This document shows, piece by piece, positions 46,429 through 58,400 of a stretch of 64,000 nucleotides of DNA. The translations under genes and the position numbers were made by a program. The stretch covers positions 79,448,693-79,512,692 of the forward strand of contig CM035232.1 of assembly GCA_020226215.1 (NCBI GenBank), in the 5' to 3' direction. Each line of letters begins with the position of its first letter. Positions within the stretch are counted from its first letter, which is position 1. Origin of the DNA: Sindora glabra. Taxonomy: Eukaryota; Streptophyta; Magnoliopsida; Fabales; Fabaceae. Under the pieces are notes generated by a model. The model did not search any database. It was not told the DNA's origin and worked only from the letters and a program-made list of their open reading frames with translations.

Positions 46429-49400
46429 CTTCATTAAATCAATAAATCAAACAAGTGAAAAGTTTGTTGCTTAAGACATTATAAAGTAATGTAACCATCT
46501 ACTGTGAGTGAAACAGTAAGCCCCAAGCTAGAGTAGCTAAGACAACTGCTAGGTCTGAATCTTGAACCACATGAACTAAGACTGGCTGGAGTTGTCTAGT
46601 AGTCAAACTTAATGTTTACATATCACAGTTTCAAATTTAACCAATATGGGACTATATGCGTGTGCGCGCACACACAAAACAGAATGTAGAAAGAATAAAA
46701 AATCTCAAAGGTAATGACATTGACGGTCATGCAAAGGGATTACTCAAGAGGGATGTGAATGCAACCATAACTAAGGAATTAGGAGAATATATATTTGATC
46801 CCAATTTCTCATGCCAGAAAATACGGAAGATGCTAAAATGACAAGATCATAGAAGAGATATTGACAGTTAGAAGTTTCCGGTGGAAATGAAAGCAGTTGC
46901 ATATGGAAAGTGCGTGTGGGAAACAAAGAAGGTCTAGATGCAAGTCATCACTTGGGATGTCAATAATGAAAAAATGAACACAGTTAGGACTTCTGCATAC
47001 ATGCAGGGCACATAAAATGCTTAAACATAATGACTCAAGACAATGATAAAAGGCTAACAAACATTAGCAAGATATACATGTGTCCCAAATCAACTTTAGG
47101 TTAATCCTAGCTTTTAAAAGAAAATGATGAGGAAAAGAAATGACTGCTTTAAAGAAACTATAAATAATTTATGCCCATTTATGTATAGAGGATAAAAAAG
47201 TCCATGGCAAGGGGGAGAAAACCTGTGGGCAGTGGCCGGCATTTGGAAGGACAACAAAATCCTCAACAAAATCAAATTTCCTGAAGTTTTTCCCAAGCTC
47301 GATGGGTTCCCATGGATCCTTGTCACCCCATGCTATCAAGACCGGACACTGAAATAAGAGGATTTCAAGCAGATCAAGTATAGCGAACTCAGCTTATCCA
47401 CACACCCCAAAAAAAAAAAAAAAATTCTTATCTTACCTTCACTTGGGGCAATAGTTCCTCAGGAAGAGGGCCACTTGAATAACAAATAAACTCAAGAAAG
47501 ACCTCTGCAGCCCCAGGTTCAAGTCCTGGACTAAGGATGATATCCACTAGTTCATCTGTAACTTGGGATGCATCATGGTAGCACTGAAAAAGGTAGAGCA
47601 TTATGGCAAAATTGGTTGTGTTATGAAGCATAGATGATCAAGTGTGTTAGAAGAGAGAGAATTATGAAACCATAATCTAAACTGAGGTAGATGATATCTC
47701 TTTATAATAAAATATAAAGTTACAAGAGATAAGCCTATTGTCCATGTATCTTAACCTATAAAAAATAAATAAACTTAGACCTTAAGTAACTTAATAAACT
47801 ACTTAACCCTTAAGTAACTAATAAACTTTATTTATTAACACTCTCCCTCAAGTTAGAGCATATATATCAAATATACCCAACTTATTGTAAATATTATTAA
47901 CCTGTTTTTCTAGAAGAACTCTAATAAACAAGTTAGTAAGTTGTTTCCTAGTTCTTACATGTCAAATATCAATAACACCCTTCTAAAATTTCTGTTTAAT
48001 AAAATAACAATCAACCTTTACATAATTGATCCACTTATGGAATATTGGATTAGTAACAATATGAGTGATAGCTCAATTATCACACCATACTTGCATAGTT
48101 CTAGATAAAGTAAGTCCAAGTTAACTAGAAAAATAAGAAAGCCACACAAGTTCAGTAGTAACACGAGCCATGGCTCAATATTCAAACATTGCACCAGCAT
48201 TACTTGTTTTTTACTTTTTCAAAATACAAGATTTTCACCAGCAAACATACAATACCTCAAAGTAAACTTTCTATCAATTGGACACCTTACCCAATCAGCA
48301 TTAAATAAGTTTTTAATTCTACAATGACCATGATACTGATATAATATTCCATACCCAAGTGCCTATTTTAGATATTTTAATATATATATCATTGCATCCT
48401 AATGATAGGTTCTAGGAGAATCCATGAGCTAACTTATTACATTCATTGACAAGGTAATGCTAAGTCTCACAATAGTAAAATAATTTAGTTTGTCCACTAA
48501 CCTTCTATAACATTCTATATCTTCTAGAAGTTCTCCCTCTTCCAATCCAAGCTTAAAATTTGGAATCCTAGGGTTGTCATAGTTTTGAACCGAGCAACCT
48601 AGTTTCCTTCAAAAAATCAAGAACATGTTTCTTATGAGAAATAAAAATTCCCTTTTTACTTTGAACAATCATAATACCTAGGAAATATTGAAGTGGTCCT
48701 AAGTCCTTAGTTTGAAACCTAGACTGAAGAAAGTTCTTTAACTTTGAATCCCCACCTAATCACTGCTAATAATCACATTATCATCAATGTAGCAACAAGA
48801 AGAATACACTAGATTTAGAATGTCTATAGAACATAGAATGATTACAATCACTCTTACATCACTAAATTTGCCAAGCCACACTCAAGGAAATTGCTTCAAA
48901 TCATAAAAAAACTTTCTCATGCAACACACCTTCCCTTTCTCCCCTTGAGCAACATATCTAGGGGCTTGCTCTATATAGACTTGTTCATGTAAATTGTCAT
49001 TAAGACAAGTATTTTTGATATCAAGTTGGTGAAGAGATCAATGTTGAAAGGCAGCCAAAGAGAGAAAAAGATGAAAAAATGTCATTTTAGCAATAAGAGA
49101 AGAAGTTTCAAAATAATCAATATCATATGTTTATGCATAACCTTTAGCCACCAATCTAGCTTTTAGTTGTATAATAGAAGCATCTGGATTAACTTTAATT
49201 GTGTACATCCACTTATACCCAATAGACTTTTTATCATTTGGCAAGGGCACAAGCTTCCAAGTACTATTATTTTCAAGAGCTTCCATCTTATCATTCATAA
49301 TAGGACACTACCCATCATGAGAAGGAGCCACTAAAAGATTTCTAGGGACAATAATAGAATCCAGGGGAGCAATAAAGGATTAGGAAAACACATATAAGTG

Positions 49401-52400
49401 GGAATATGACACAAAATTAAAAATAGGATAAAATGTAAAAAGGTTACCTTTTTAAGTGGAACTATGAATACTATTGCGTTAGGCAATATGAATATGAAGG
49501 TTGAAGAGTGGAAGCAAGGGATCTTTTAAAAAAGAAGCTATTAGTGGAAGATATGAAGCTAGTGGCTATTCAATAACTAGCATGGCACTTAATGGTGTAG
49601 TAGAGAAAGGTGCTATTGTTAGGGGGGGTTGTTTTCTGCGGGAATAAACAAATTCAATAGGAGGCGGAAGTTGCTGTTAAAGAGTAGAGTCTTGAGAAGT
49701 AGTAGTATACACAAAGCAATAATCGTCAATAAATTCAAATTCAGGCAAAGGATTAGTAATTGTAGAAGAATTGAAGAAAATAACTGACTCAAAAAATATA
49801 ATATTAAAGGACACAAAATAACATCTTAACTCAAGAGAATAACAATAATAATATTTTTATGTGCGAGAATAACTAAGAAAAATACAATTTAGAAAACAAA
49901 GATCTAGTCTAGAAACCTAAGATTGATAACCATAAACAAAACAAGTGCAATTAAAGATGTGTGGAGTGAGATTAAACAATGGTTGAGAAGGAAATGAGAA
50001 AAAATAAGATACCTCACTATCAAGAACTAAAAAAGGCATTCTATTGATTAAAAAAAAGCTTGGAAATTGCTTTTGCCCAAAATACCTTAGGGGCTTTCAT
50101 TTGGAATAAAAATGTATATGAAATGATTTTTTCGTTTAACTATCTCATTTTACTGTGAAATAAGAAAATTCATGTATGATGTCATACTTGAATAAATATA
50201 AAGAAAGTTGAACAGAAAAATATTTTTTAACATTATCATTATGCAAATTTTGGATAAAAGTATGAAAGTGATTCATAATTTCAGTAGAAAAGGCGTAAAA
50301 AATATCAAATAATTTAGAACAGTTTCTCATTAAATAAAGCCAAATAGTTCTCGAATAATTATTAACAAATGTAACAAAACAATGATAAACAAATTTACAC
50401 ACAACTGGACAAAGACCTTAAACATCAAAATAAACTAACTCAAAAATGGATGTAACCCGTTTATTGATTTTAGGAACAAAAGATTGACGATGTTATTCAG
50501 CAAATTGACATGACTCACTATCAGAATGCAAAATAAAACTTAAAGTATGACACAATTTGTTCAAGGATGACAAGGGTGACCTAAGTGGTAGTGCAACCAG
50601 TTTGAAGTGACAGTAGCAGCAATGACAACAAGCAAAGGGACAAATTAAGGGAAATCACCATTAAACTCATATAATCCATTAGATTTGTATCCTCCACCAA
50701 AAATCTTTTTCATCAAACGATCCTAAAAGATACAATAACTAGGGAAAAAGAAAATACAATTATAAGTATGTGTAATTTGACTAAAAGTAAGTTAAATAGA
50801 AATTTAGAAAGATATAAAACATTAATTAGAGAAATATTAGAGGTAATATTAGTTGTAACACTTCTAACAATAAAAGCAGTTGACCTATTAGTTGAAGTGA
50901 GGAAAGACAAGGATATAAAAGAGGAAAAGATACTTGTATCTTCTAACATATGATTAGAGGTCTTAAAATCAATTACCCACCTAGACTCAAAATGGGAGAG
51001 ACATGTAGTAAAATTACCTATCTGAATCAAAGTACCAATAGATTAAGTGAAGGGTGGCTGCTGTAGACTTGATGGCTACTATGAAAGCTAAAGTTAAACT
51101 AAAATTATACCTATCTTTAGTCAGGGTTGTGTGCTCAAATTCAGGTGCAAAAGTATTAATAGTAATATGTGTGAACCAAGATGGTGGTATATATCATTCA
51201 ATTAAACTTAAGACAAGCTTTTTTTTCCCTTTCTTTCTTTTCATATGATCTGGTTTTTTACAATAAAAACAAATATCATTATTTAGGTATGATGACTTTT
51301 GTCTTTATCTCCTTTACCATTACCACAACCTTCTCGAGTACTAAAACTAACTAAAGCAAAGGAGTCAATTAGAGAAGTAACTACAGAAATAGATGGCATC
51401 TCTTGGGTTGCTCAGAAAGCTTGAGAAAATAGATTATCAAGTCAACTATTTAAAGCTAGGTAAGGTTTGCTGGCAAATAAAATCGAGTTTAGGAGGTAAA
51501 GCCATAAGAAAAGATAATGCAACTAACTATTCTCTCTAAGTGTCATTGCTTTAATATCATTAGTAATGGAAAAGAGATTATCCAATTGTTCATAAACATT
51601 ATTCCATTTGGTATAGATCTGAGAGACAATCTTTTCTTGCCCATCTTGTTGAAACAAAGATGCACTTAAGTTATAGATGTGACCAAAATTATCTTTACTT
51701 TAAAAAAGAAATTCAAGGAATATTTACAAATCTTTGACTGTCTTGTAGTGCACACAATTATGCTCAACTTCCATCTCCAAGGTATTGCTTATCAACCAAA
51801 ATAGTTGCTAATCCTTCATAATCAATCGAGTTTTTGTATTATTAGTTGATGGGTTATTAGTCAAGTGATCAGATTGATCAACAACAACAATAATAATAAC
51901 AACAACAAAGTCTTATTCCACTAAGTAGATCGGTTACATAGATCGCACAACATCATTGAACTCTATCAGAAATTAGATTTTTACGAATGTTATTCATCAA
52001 GAGATTTCTTTTTATAATTTCCCTCAATGTCCTTTTGACCTCCTTCTACATTTTTTCACAAAATTAAAGATCATGTGATCGATTCTTCTCACTAATGCCT
52101 TTAGTGGCCTTCTTTGCACATGTCCAAATTATCTTAATCGATTTTTTGTCATCTTTTCCTCAATAGATGCCATGCCAATATCCTCTCATATGCATTCATT
52201 CCATATCTTGTCCTTTCTTGTGTAACCATACATCCATCTTAACATTCTTATTTTTGCTATCCCAATTTTTGCTCTACTTGTTTCTTTAAAGTCCAATATT
52301 CACTCTTATAAAGTATAGCTAGTCATATAGTGGTTTGATAAAACTTTTCTTTAAGCTTGGTAAGTACTTTGCAATTACAAACAACCTCCAATACCTTTCT

Positions 52401-55400
52401 CTATTTTAACCATTTAACTTGTATCCTGTGTGTGATATCTCCATCAATTTTCTTATCAATTTGTAATATTAATCCCAGATGCTTAAATTTAAACACTTGT
52501 GGTATGACGTGCTCTTCAATTATTACCTCCAAATTATTTCTATTTTGCTTTTTGTTAAAAGCAATGCATGTACTCTATCTTACTCCTATTTAAGCACAAA
52601 CACTTTGATTTCAATGTTTGTCTCAGATTGACTAATACCCTCAAAAAAATAGAAGATTTTTTCCACGCAAGGTACTCTTGCCCGTCAACATCAAGTTTTC
52701 GATTAGTAATTTTTGTAGTAGTAGGAATTAAATCAAAGAAGAGAGATTTCAAATCTGACTTATTGTCATTTTTATGGGTATTTTTTACACCCAAATCAGA
52801 ACCTGAGTTGTCTGGTTTCACCATTGCAGCAACAGTTTAACCGAAAAACAGCACCAGAAAAATCAAACAAAATTAACAAGTGTAGCTAGAGTGTATAGGT
52901 CACAAACCTAACTACACAAAAGGATATGACTCATGCTAAGGAAGCTATAGGTGTGTCACCGGAAAGCTCCTCACCCGCCATCATAAGTCTCTGCACATGT
53001 TGCTCACATGCTGTTGGAGATTGAGTGCGTGTTGCTCACATGCCATCTAGAACAAGTCCCAGCTGCTGATCTCCACCTCAAATGCCCAAATCTTGAAACC
53101 GAACTCTGTCAATTTCACCAAATAACACCTTTGACACTGTTCAGCAGCTCTAACACTGTTCCTTTTGCACTAAGCAACTCCTTTGCACAATAACAGCAAC
53201 ACAGAGACCTGGGCTATCTGATTTTTCACCTCAAATGCGACTCTAAGTTGCTACCAAAACTTTTACCATGACCTAGTCACACATAGAAAAGGAGGAAGAA
53301 GGGGAAAAAAAAAAGGTGGGAGGAAAGAAGAAAGAGTTTGCTAGGTTTAGAAAATGTGTTAAGGTTTTAGAATTTTATTTTAGGTGGATCTAGATATCAT
53401 GTTTGAAGAGAGAAAGAATTGTGAAACCATAACCTCAATTGAGGTAGGTGATATCTATTTATAATAATATAAAGGGTTACAAGAGGTAGGATTATGATCC
53501 ATATATCTTGACCCATAAGAAACAAATAAACTTAAACCTTCAGTAACTTGATAAACTAATTAACCTTTGAGTAACTAGTACACTATTTGCTAACAAAGCG
53601 GTAAGAAAATAACATAAAGGTACCATGTAAAGAAAAATAATTAGATTTGTGCTAACAAATTAATTATAACAGCTAACTTTAATTAATACAATAATTATGA
53701 CAGCTGACTATCAACTCAATTATAATAAGCTTTTCTGCAACCTTTTAGTGCAACTTACACTTTAATTAATGAAGAAGATAGTAAAGATAACTTTTTTGTA
53801 GAAGCAAATGACATTAGCCTGACACCCAAATTCCTGAGACATCTTATTACATAAACATTTTAGAGTGATTTTGAAAGCCAAACTGATAGTCTGGTTCAGA
53901 GATGGTAGAAAAACTAAGAAAGAATGAAAAAAGATTGAATCTTTATTGTCAAGAAAATGGGTCCCAATCAATATCAAAGCTCACTGTTCTAGGGCTATGG
54001 AATGTGTTTACAATTCCAGGTAATTCGAGAGACTTGGTTCTCTCCATTTCTCTCTTTCCCTTAATTCATACTCCCCTCGCTCTCGCTGTCTCTCCCCCTT
54101 TTATAATGCTTTCTGATTCTATTTTCTAACATTTTGTTGCCTAACAGAATTCTGTTATTCTATTTTCCTCCTATCCTAGTATTCTATTATTTGTTATTCT
54201 GTTATTCCCTTTCCTTCCTATTTCTTCTAACATAAACCTTTTTTATTGGGGGTCTACTAACAATACTCCCTCCCAAAAGTGTCAACTTATCCTTAAGGTG
54301 GAAATCAAGAAAAGTGTCTTGGATGGTGGCTGCGGATTCCCCGCTACTGTCACAATTTGGTAAGTTGAGCCATTTGATGAGGACTTCCAAATCTCCATTG
54401 GATCCCTCACGGGTGTTTAACACTTATTCTGGTATGACTTGTAATTCCCATTCATTTGATAGCATAGGGGGTAATGGTTGAGGACTGGTTTGAGGAGGCA
54501 AGATACATGGAAGACGGGATGTATAAGGCTGGTTTCTGAAAGTTGTAGATGATAAACAACCTTTTCAATCCGGTCCATCACTTAAAAGGGACAATAAAAC
54601 CGTGGGCGGAGCTTTTCATTTGGGCGCTTAACTAGAGATTTAAGACCATCACTTGAAAGGGACCATAAAACCGTGGGCGAAGCTTTTCATTTGGGCACTT
54701 AGTTAGAGATTTAAGACGGTAAGGTTGCAGTTTGAGATAAACCTAGTCTCCCACTTGGAATTCTACCTCTCGGCAGTGCTGATTAGCTTGGGCTCTCATC
54801 TGGTCTTGGGCTTTGAGAAGGTTAGCCCCTAGTTTTGCTGGCATATTATCTCTATCAGCAGTTAGTTTATTAACTTCCTCCACTGAAGAAGGGATAGTAG
54901 TTCCTTTTAGAAGGATAGGAGGATTACATCCATAGAGAGCTTTGAAGGGAGTCATTTTGGTTGAACTACTGTAGTTAGTCTTGAACCAAAATTCTGCCCA
55001 ACTTAGCCAGTCTGGCCGAAGTTTTGGCTTTGTTCCTGTTAAACACTGTAGGTATGTTTCCAAACAATGATTAACCACCTTTGTTTGGCCGTTTGTTTGG
55101 GGATGGTATGCTGAGCTAAACTTTAATTGAGTCCCTGCCAATTGGAATAGTTCTCTCCAAAATTTGCTAAGGAAGATTTGATCTTTGTCAGAAATAATTG
55201 ATGTAGGGAACCCATGAAGCCGTACTACTTCCTTAAAAAATACAGTGGCAACATCCTTAGTTGTAAAAGGGTGGCTAAGGGCTAAAAAATGGGCATATTT
55301 GGTGAATCTGTCAACTACCACCATTTTAGTGTCTTTACCTTTAGCTCTAGGTAATCTACCAGTGAAGTCCATTGAAATCTTAGTCCAAATGTGTTGTGTG

Positions 55401-58400
55401 ATAGGCAAAGATTGTAGGAGTCCAGTAGGTGCCAAGCCTTCATATTTGTTTCGTTGGCAAACATCGCAAGCCATTACAAATTGTTGAACATCTTGCTTCA
55501 TTCCTTCCCAATACAGCACTGCTGCTAATCTTTTGTACGTTCTAAAAAAACTTGAATGGTCCCCCATTGGAGAGTTATGAAACTCGGCTAGAAGAGTTGG
55601 AATATGAGGAGAGGTCTTAGATAGCACCAATTTCCCTTTGAAAAAGAGTCTGTTCCCTTGAAGATGATATCCAGGATGAAAGCTAGAATTGATCAACAAG
55701 TCCTTAATGATATTGCTCAACTTGTCATCCTTGTGTACTTCCTCTATCCAATTCTCCAATTTTGGGCATTTTAGCACAATAACAGCTACAAATGTCATCT
55801 TCCTAGAGAGGGCATCTGCTGCTGAGTTGTCCCTTCCTGGTTTGTATTGGATTTCAAAATCAAACCCAATTAGTTTGAAAGCCCATTTGAAGTGTTCCTT
55901 ACTTAGTAAACGTTCATTGAAATATTTCAGACTTCGTTGATTGGTGCGTATAGTAAAATGTCGCCCCATTAAATAATGCTGCCATTTCTAAACTGCCATC
56001 ACTATAACCATTAACTCTCTTTCATAGATAGATTTGTTTTGAGCTTTATCAAATAATCCTTGGCTTAAAAAAGCTACTGGTCTGTCATTCTGTAATAAAA
56101 CTGCACCTATTCCTCTACTTGAAGCATCAGTCTCTACCATAAATAGTTTAGTGAAGTCTGGGACTGTTAACACTAGAAGTAGTCTCATTGTTGTCCTCAA
56201 CTTGTCGAATGCTGTTTGTGCTTCTTCGCTCCATTTAAAATTGTCTTTTTTTAACAATTGAGTCAAGGGTTTGACAATTTTTCCATAATTTTTGCTGAAG
56301 TGCCTGTAATACCCTACGATTCCCAAGAATCCTCTTAGCCTTTTGATATCTTTCGGAACTAGCCATAACCACATAGCTTTTATCTTCTTGGGATCAACTG
56401 CTACTCCCTCTGCTGAAATAATGTGCCCCAAGTATTTTAAGTTAGACTGGCCAAATGTACACTTTTTTTTGTTAATAAACAGGGTATGTTCCCTAAGTGT
56501 TTGCAAAATAGCCTTTAAGTGTGACAAATGTACTTCCTCATTTGGACTATAAACTAGGATGTCATCAAAAAAGACTAAAGCAAACTTTCTTAAGTAAGGC
56601 TTCAGTATTTCATTCATCAATAACTGAAATGTAGAGGGTGCATTGGTCAAACCAGAAGGCATTATCAAAAACTCGTAGTGTCCTTCATGAGTACGAAATA
56701 CTGTCTTTTCAACATCCCCCTCCCTCATGCGGATTTGGTGGTATTTCGATTTTAGGTCTATTTTAGAAAATATTGTGGCCCCTCCTAGTTCATCCAGCAA
56801 TTCATCTATGATTGGAATAGGGAATTTGTAAAGCACTATGATCTTGTTTAGGGCTTTATAATCCACACAAAACTTTCATCCACCATCCTTCTTTTTTACT
56901 AATATAATTGGGCTGGAATAAGGGCTGGTGCTAGGCCTAATAATGCCTGCTTTTAGCATCTCATTTACCAGCCTTTCTATTTCATATTTCTGGTAGTGAG
57001 GATATCTGTAGGATCAGAGGTTGGGAATAGTTGCTCCTCCCTTCAAGTGTATGGCATGATCATGCTTTCAATTCGGTAGCAACCCTTGGGGTTCTTGGAA
57101 TATATCTTTGAAGTTGTGCAGAATAGCCTCCACTGCTGTTGGGGTAGGTTTTATCTTTGTTACAGCATCTATCAACACTTTATACTCCAACAAGAAACCT
57201 TGTCCATCATCTTTCAAGGCTTTTTCTAATGACTTGAAGGAAACCTGGGTTTTTGATAGTGCTGGATCCCCTTTTACCACTTGTATTCCTTCCCCTACTC
57301 TAACCTTTAGTAGCAATTTGCCAAAGTCAGCCCTTATTTCTCCTAGTCCAGCTAACCACTCTAGGCCTAACACTAAATCAGCACCTCGTAGGTTGAATAG
57401 GTAGAAATCATGTTGGATTATCATATCTTGTAATTGTAAGGTTAAGCCCTTGCACATACCTTGACACTTCACCTTACGTCCATCTCCTACTTCCACTGAA
57501 TAAGTGGGTGTTTTCTCAACAAGTAGTTGGAGTTCTTCCACCAATTCCTTAGATATAAAATTATGAGAGGCTCTACAATCAATTAAGACAATGACCATTT
57601 TTTCTTTTACGGTGCCCCACAATTTTTAGGACTTTTTTGAAGTGAAGCCTACCATTGAGTATAGGGAGAGCTGCAAGGCCTTATAAATTCCTTTTTGCTG
57701 CTCTGGGAATTCTTTTTCCTTTGTTCTTTCTACCTCTTCAACCTCAGGTTGTTCCTCTATGAGCATCACTTTATATTGTTTGTTCTTGCATACATGCTCC
57801 GATCCAAATTTTTCATCACATCTGAAACATAACCCTTTTTTCTTGTAATTCTGCATCTGTTAGCTTCTTAAAGCCTCCTACCCTGGTTCTTGTTGTCCCC
57901 GTAGGCTTGTTGCTATTGTTGGTGGAGTCAGCTACTTTAATTCCACCTGAGGATCTTATTTGAGAGTCTCCTCTGTTTCCTCTTTCATAGGAAACTACTT
58001 TTGCAGGTAAAAACCCCTTGAATTTGGGTTTGTCATAACCTTGCCTCACTATCCCTCCTCTGATTAATGCTTGATTTTTTTCATCAATCATTTGAGCTAG
58101 ATTCATCATGTCAGCTAATGTGGTTGTTGGATGTAATTTGAGCTCAGTTTTAACCTCCTCTCTCAATCAATTTAGAAAGATGCCTCTAAGGTATTCTGGA
58201 TTTGTCCCCCTTAAAGGGCCTGCATACAAGTACAATTCAAATTTCTCTCTAAATTCCTCTATTGTGTTAGTCTGTTTCAAGCCTAGTAACAATTCATAAG
58301 GGTTTTGCATCATAGAAGGTTGAAAATGCCGGATTACAGCTGTCTTGAATCCTTTCCATGTGGGGTTTGGAGAACTGGCTTTCCACCACTAGTACCAGCT

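Larger units (their letters stand above)
47645..53595 (-). mobile_element. Decayed Ty1/Copia element in the hydrolase intron
   Basis: Two 196-bp LTRs (47645-47840 and 53400-53595) flank a 5.6-kb interior in the gene's own orientation. Flanks are AAGTG and AAGCG, a target duplication with one mismatch. A polypurine tract (TTGAGGGAGAG on the minus strand) adjoins the 3' LTR. Gag, protease, integrase and RT can be read only as fragments with many stops. A truncated LINE sits inside gag. Confidence 0.85.

Noticed and set aside
52357..52840. Plus-strand frames of 78-90 codons
   Set aside because: They are antisense shadows of the LINE and Copia gag remnants.
57816..57860. Possible programmed frameshift between chromovirus gag and pol in an A-run
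   Set aside because: The shift needed is not the usual minus-one, it falls inside the zinc knuckle rather than after it, and the element has many other lesions. A simple indel is more likely.
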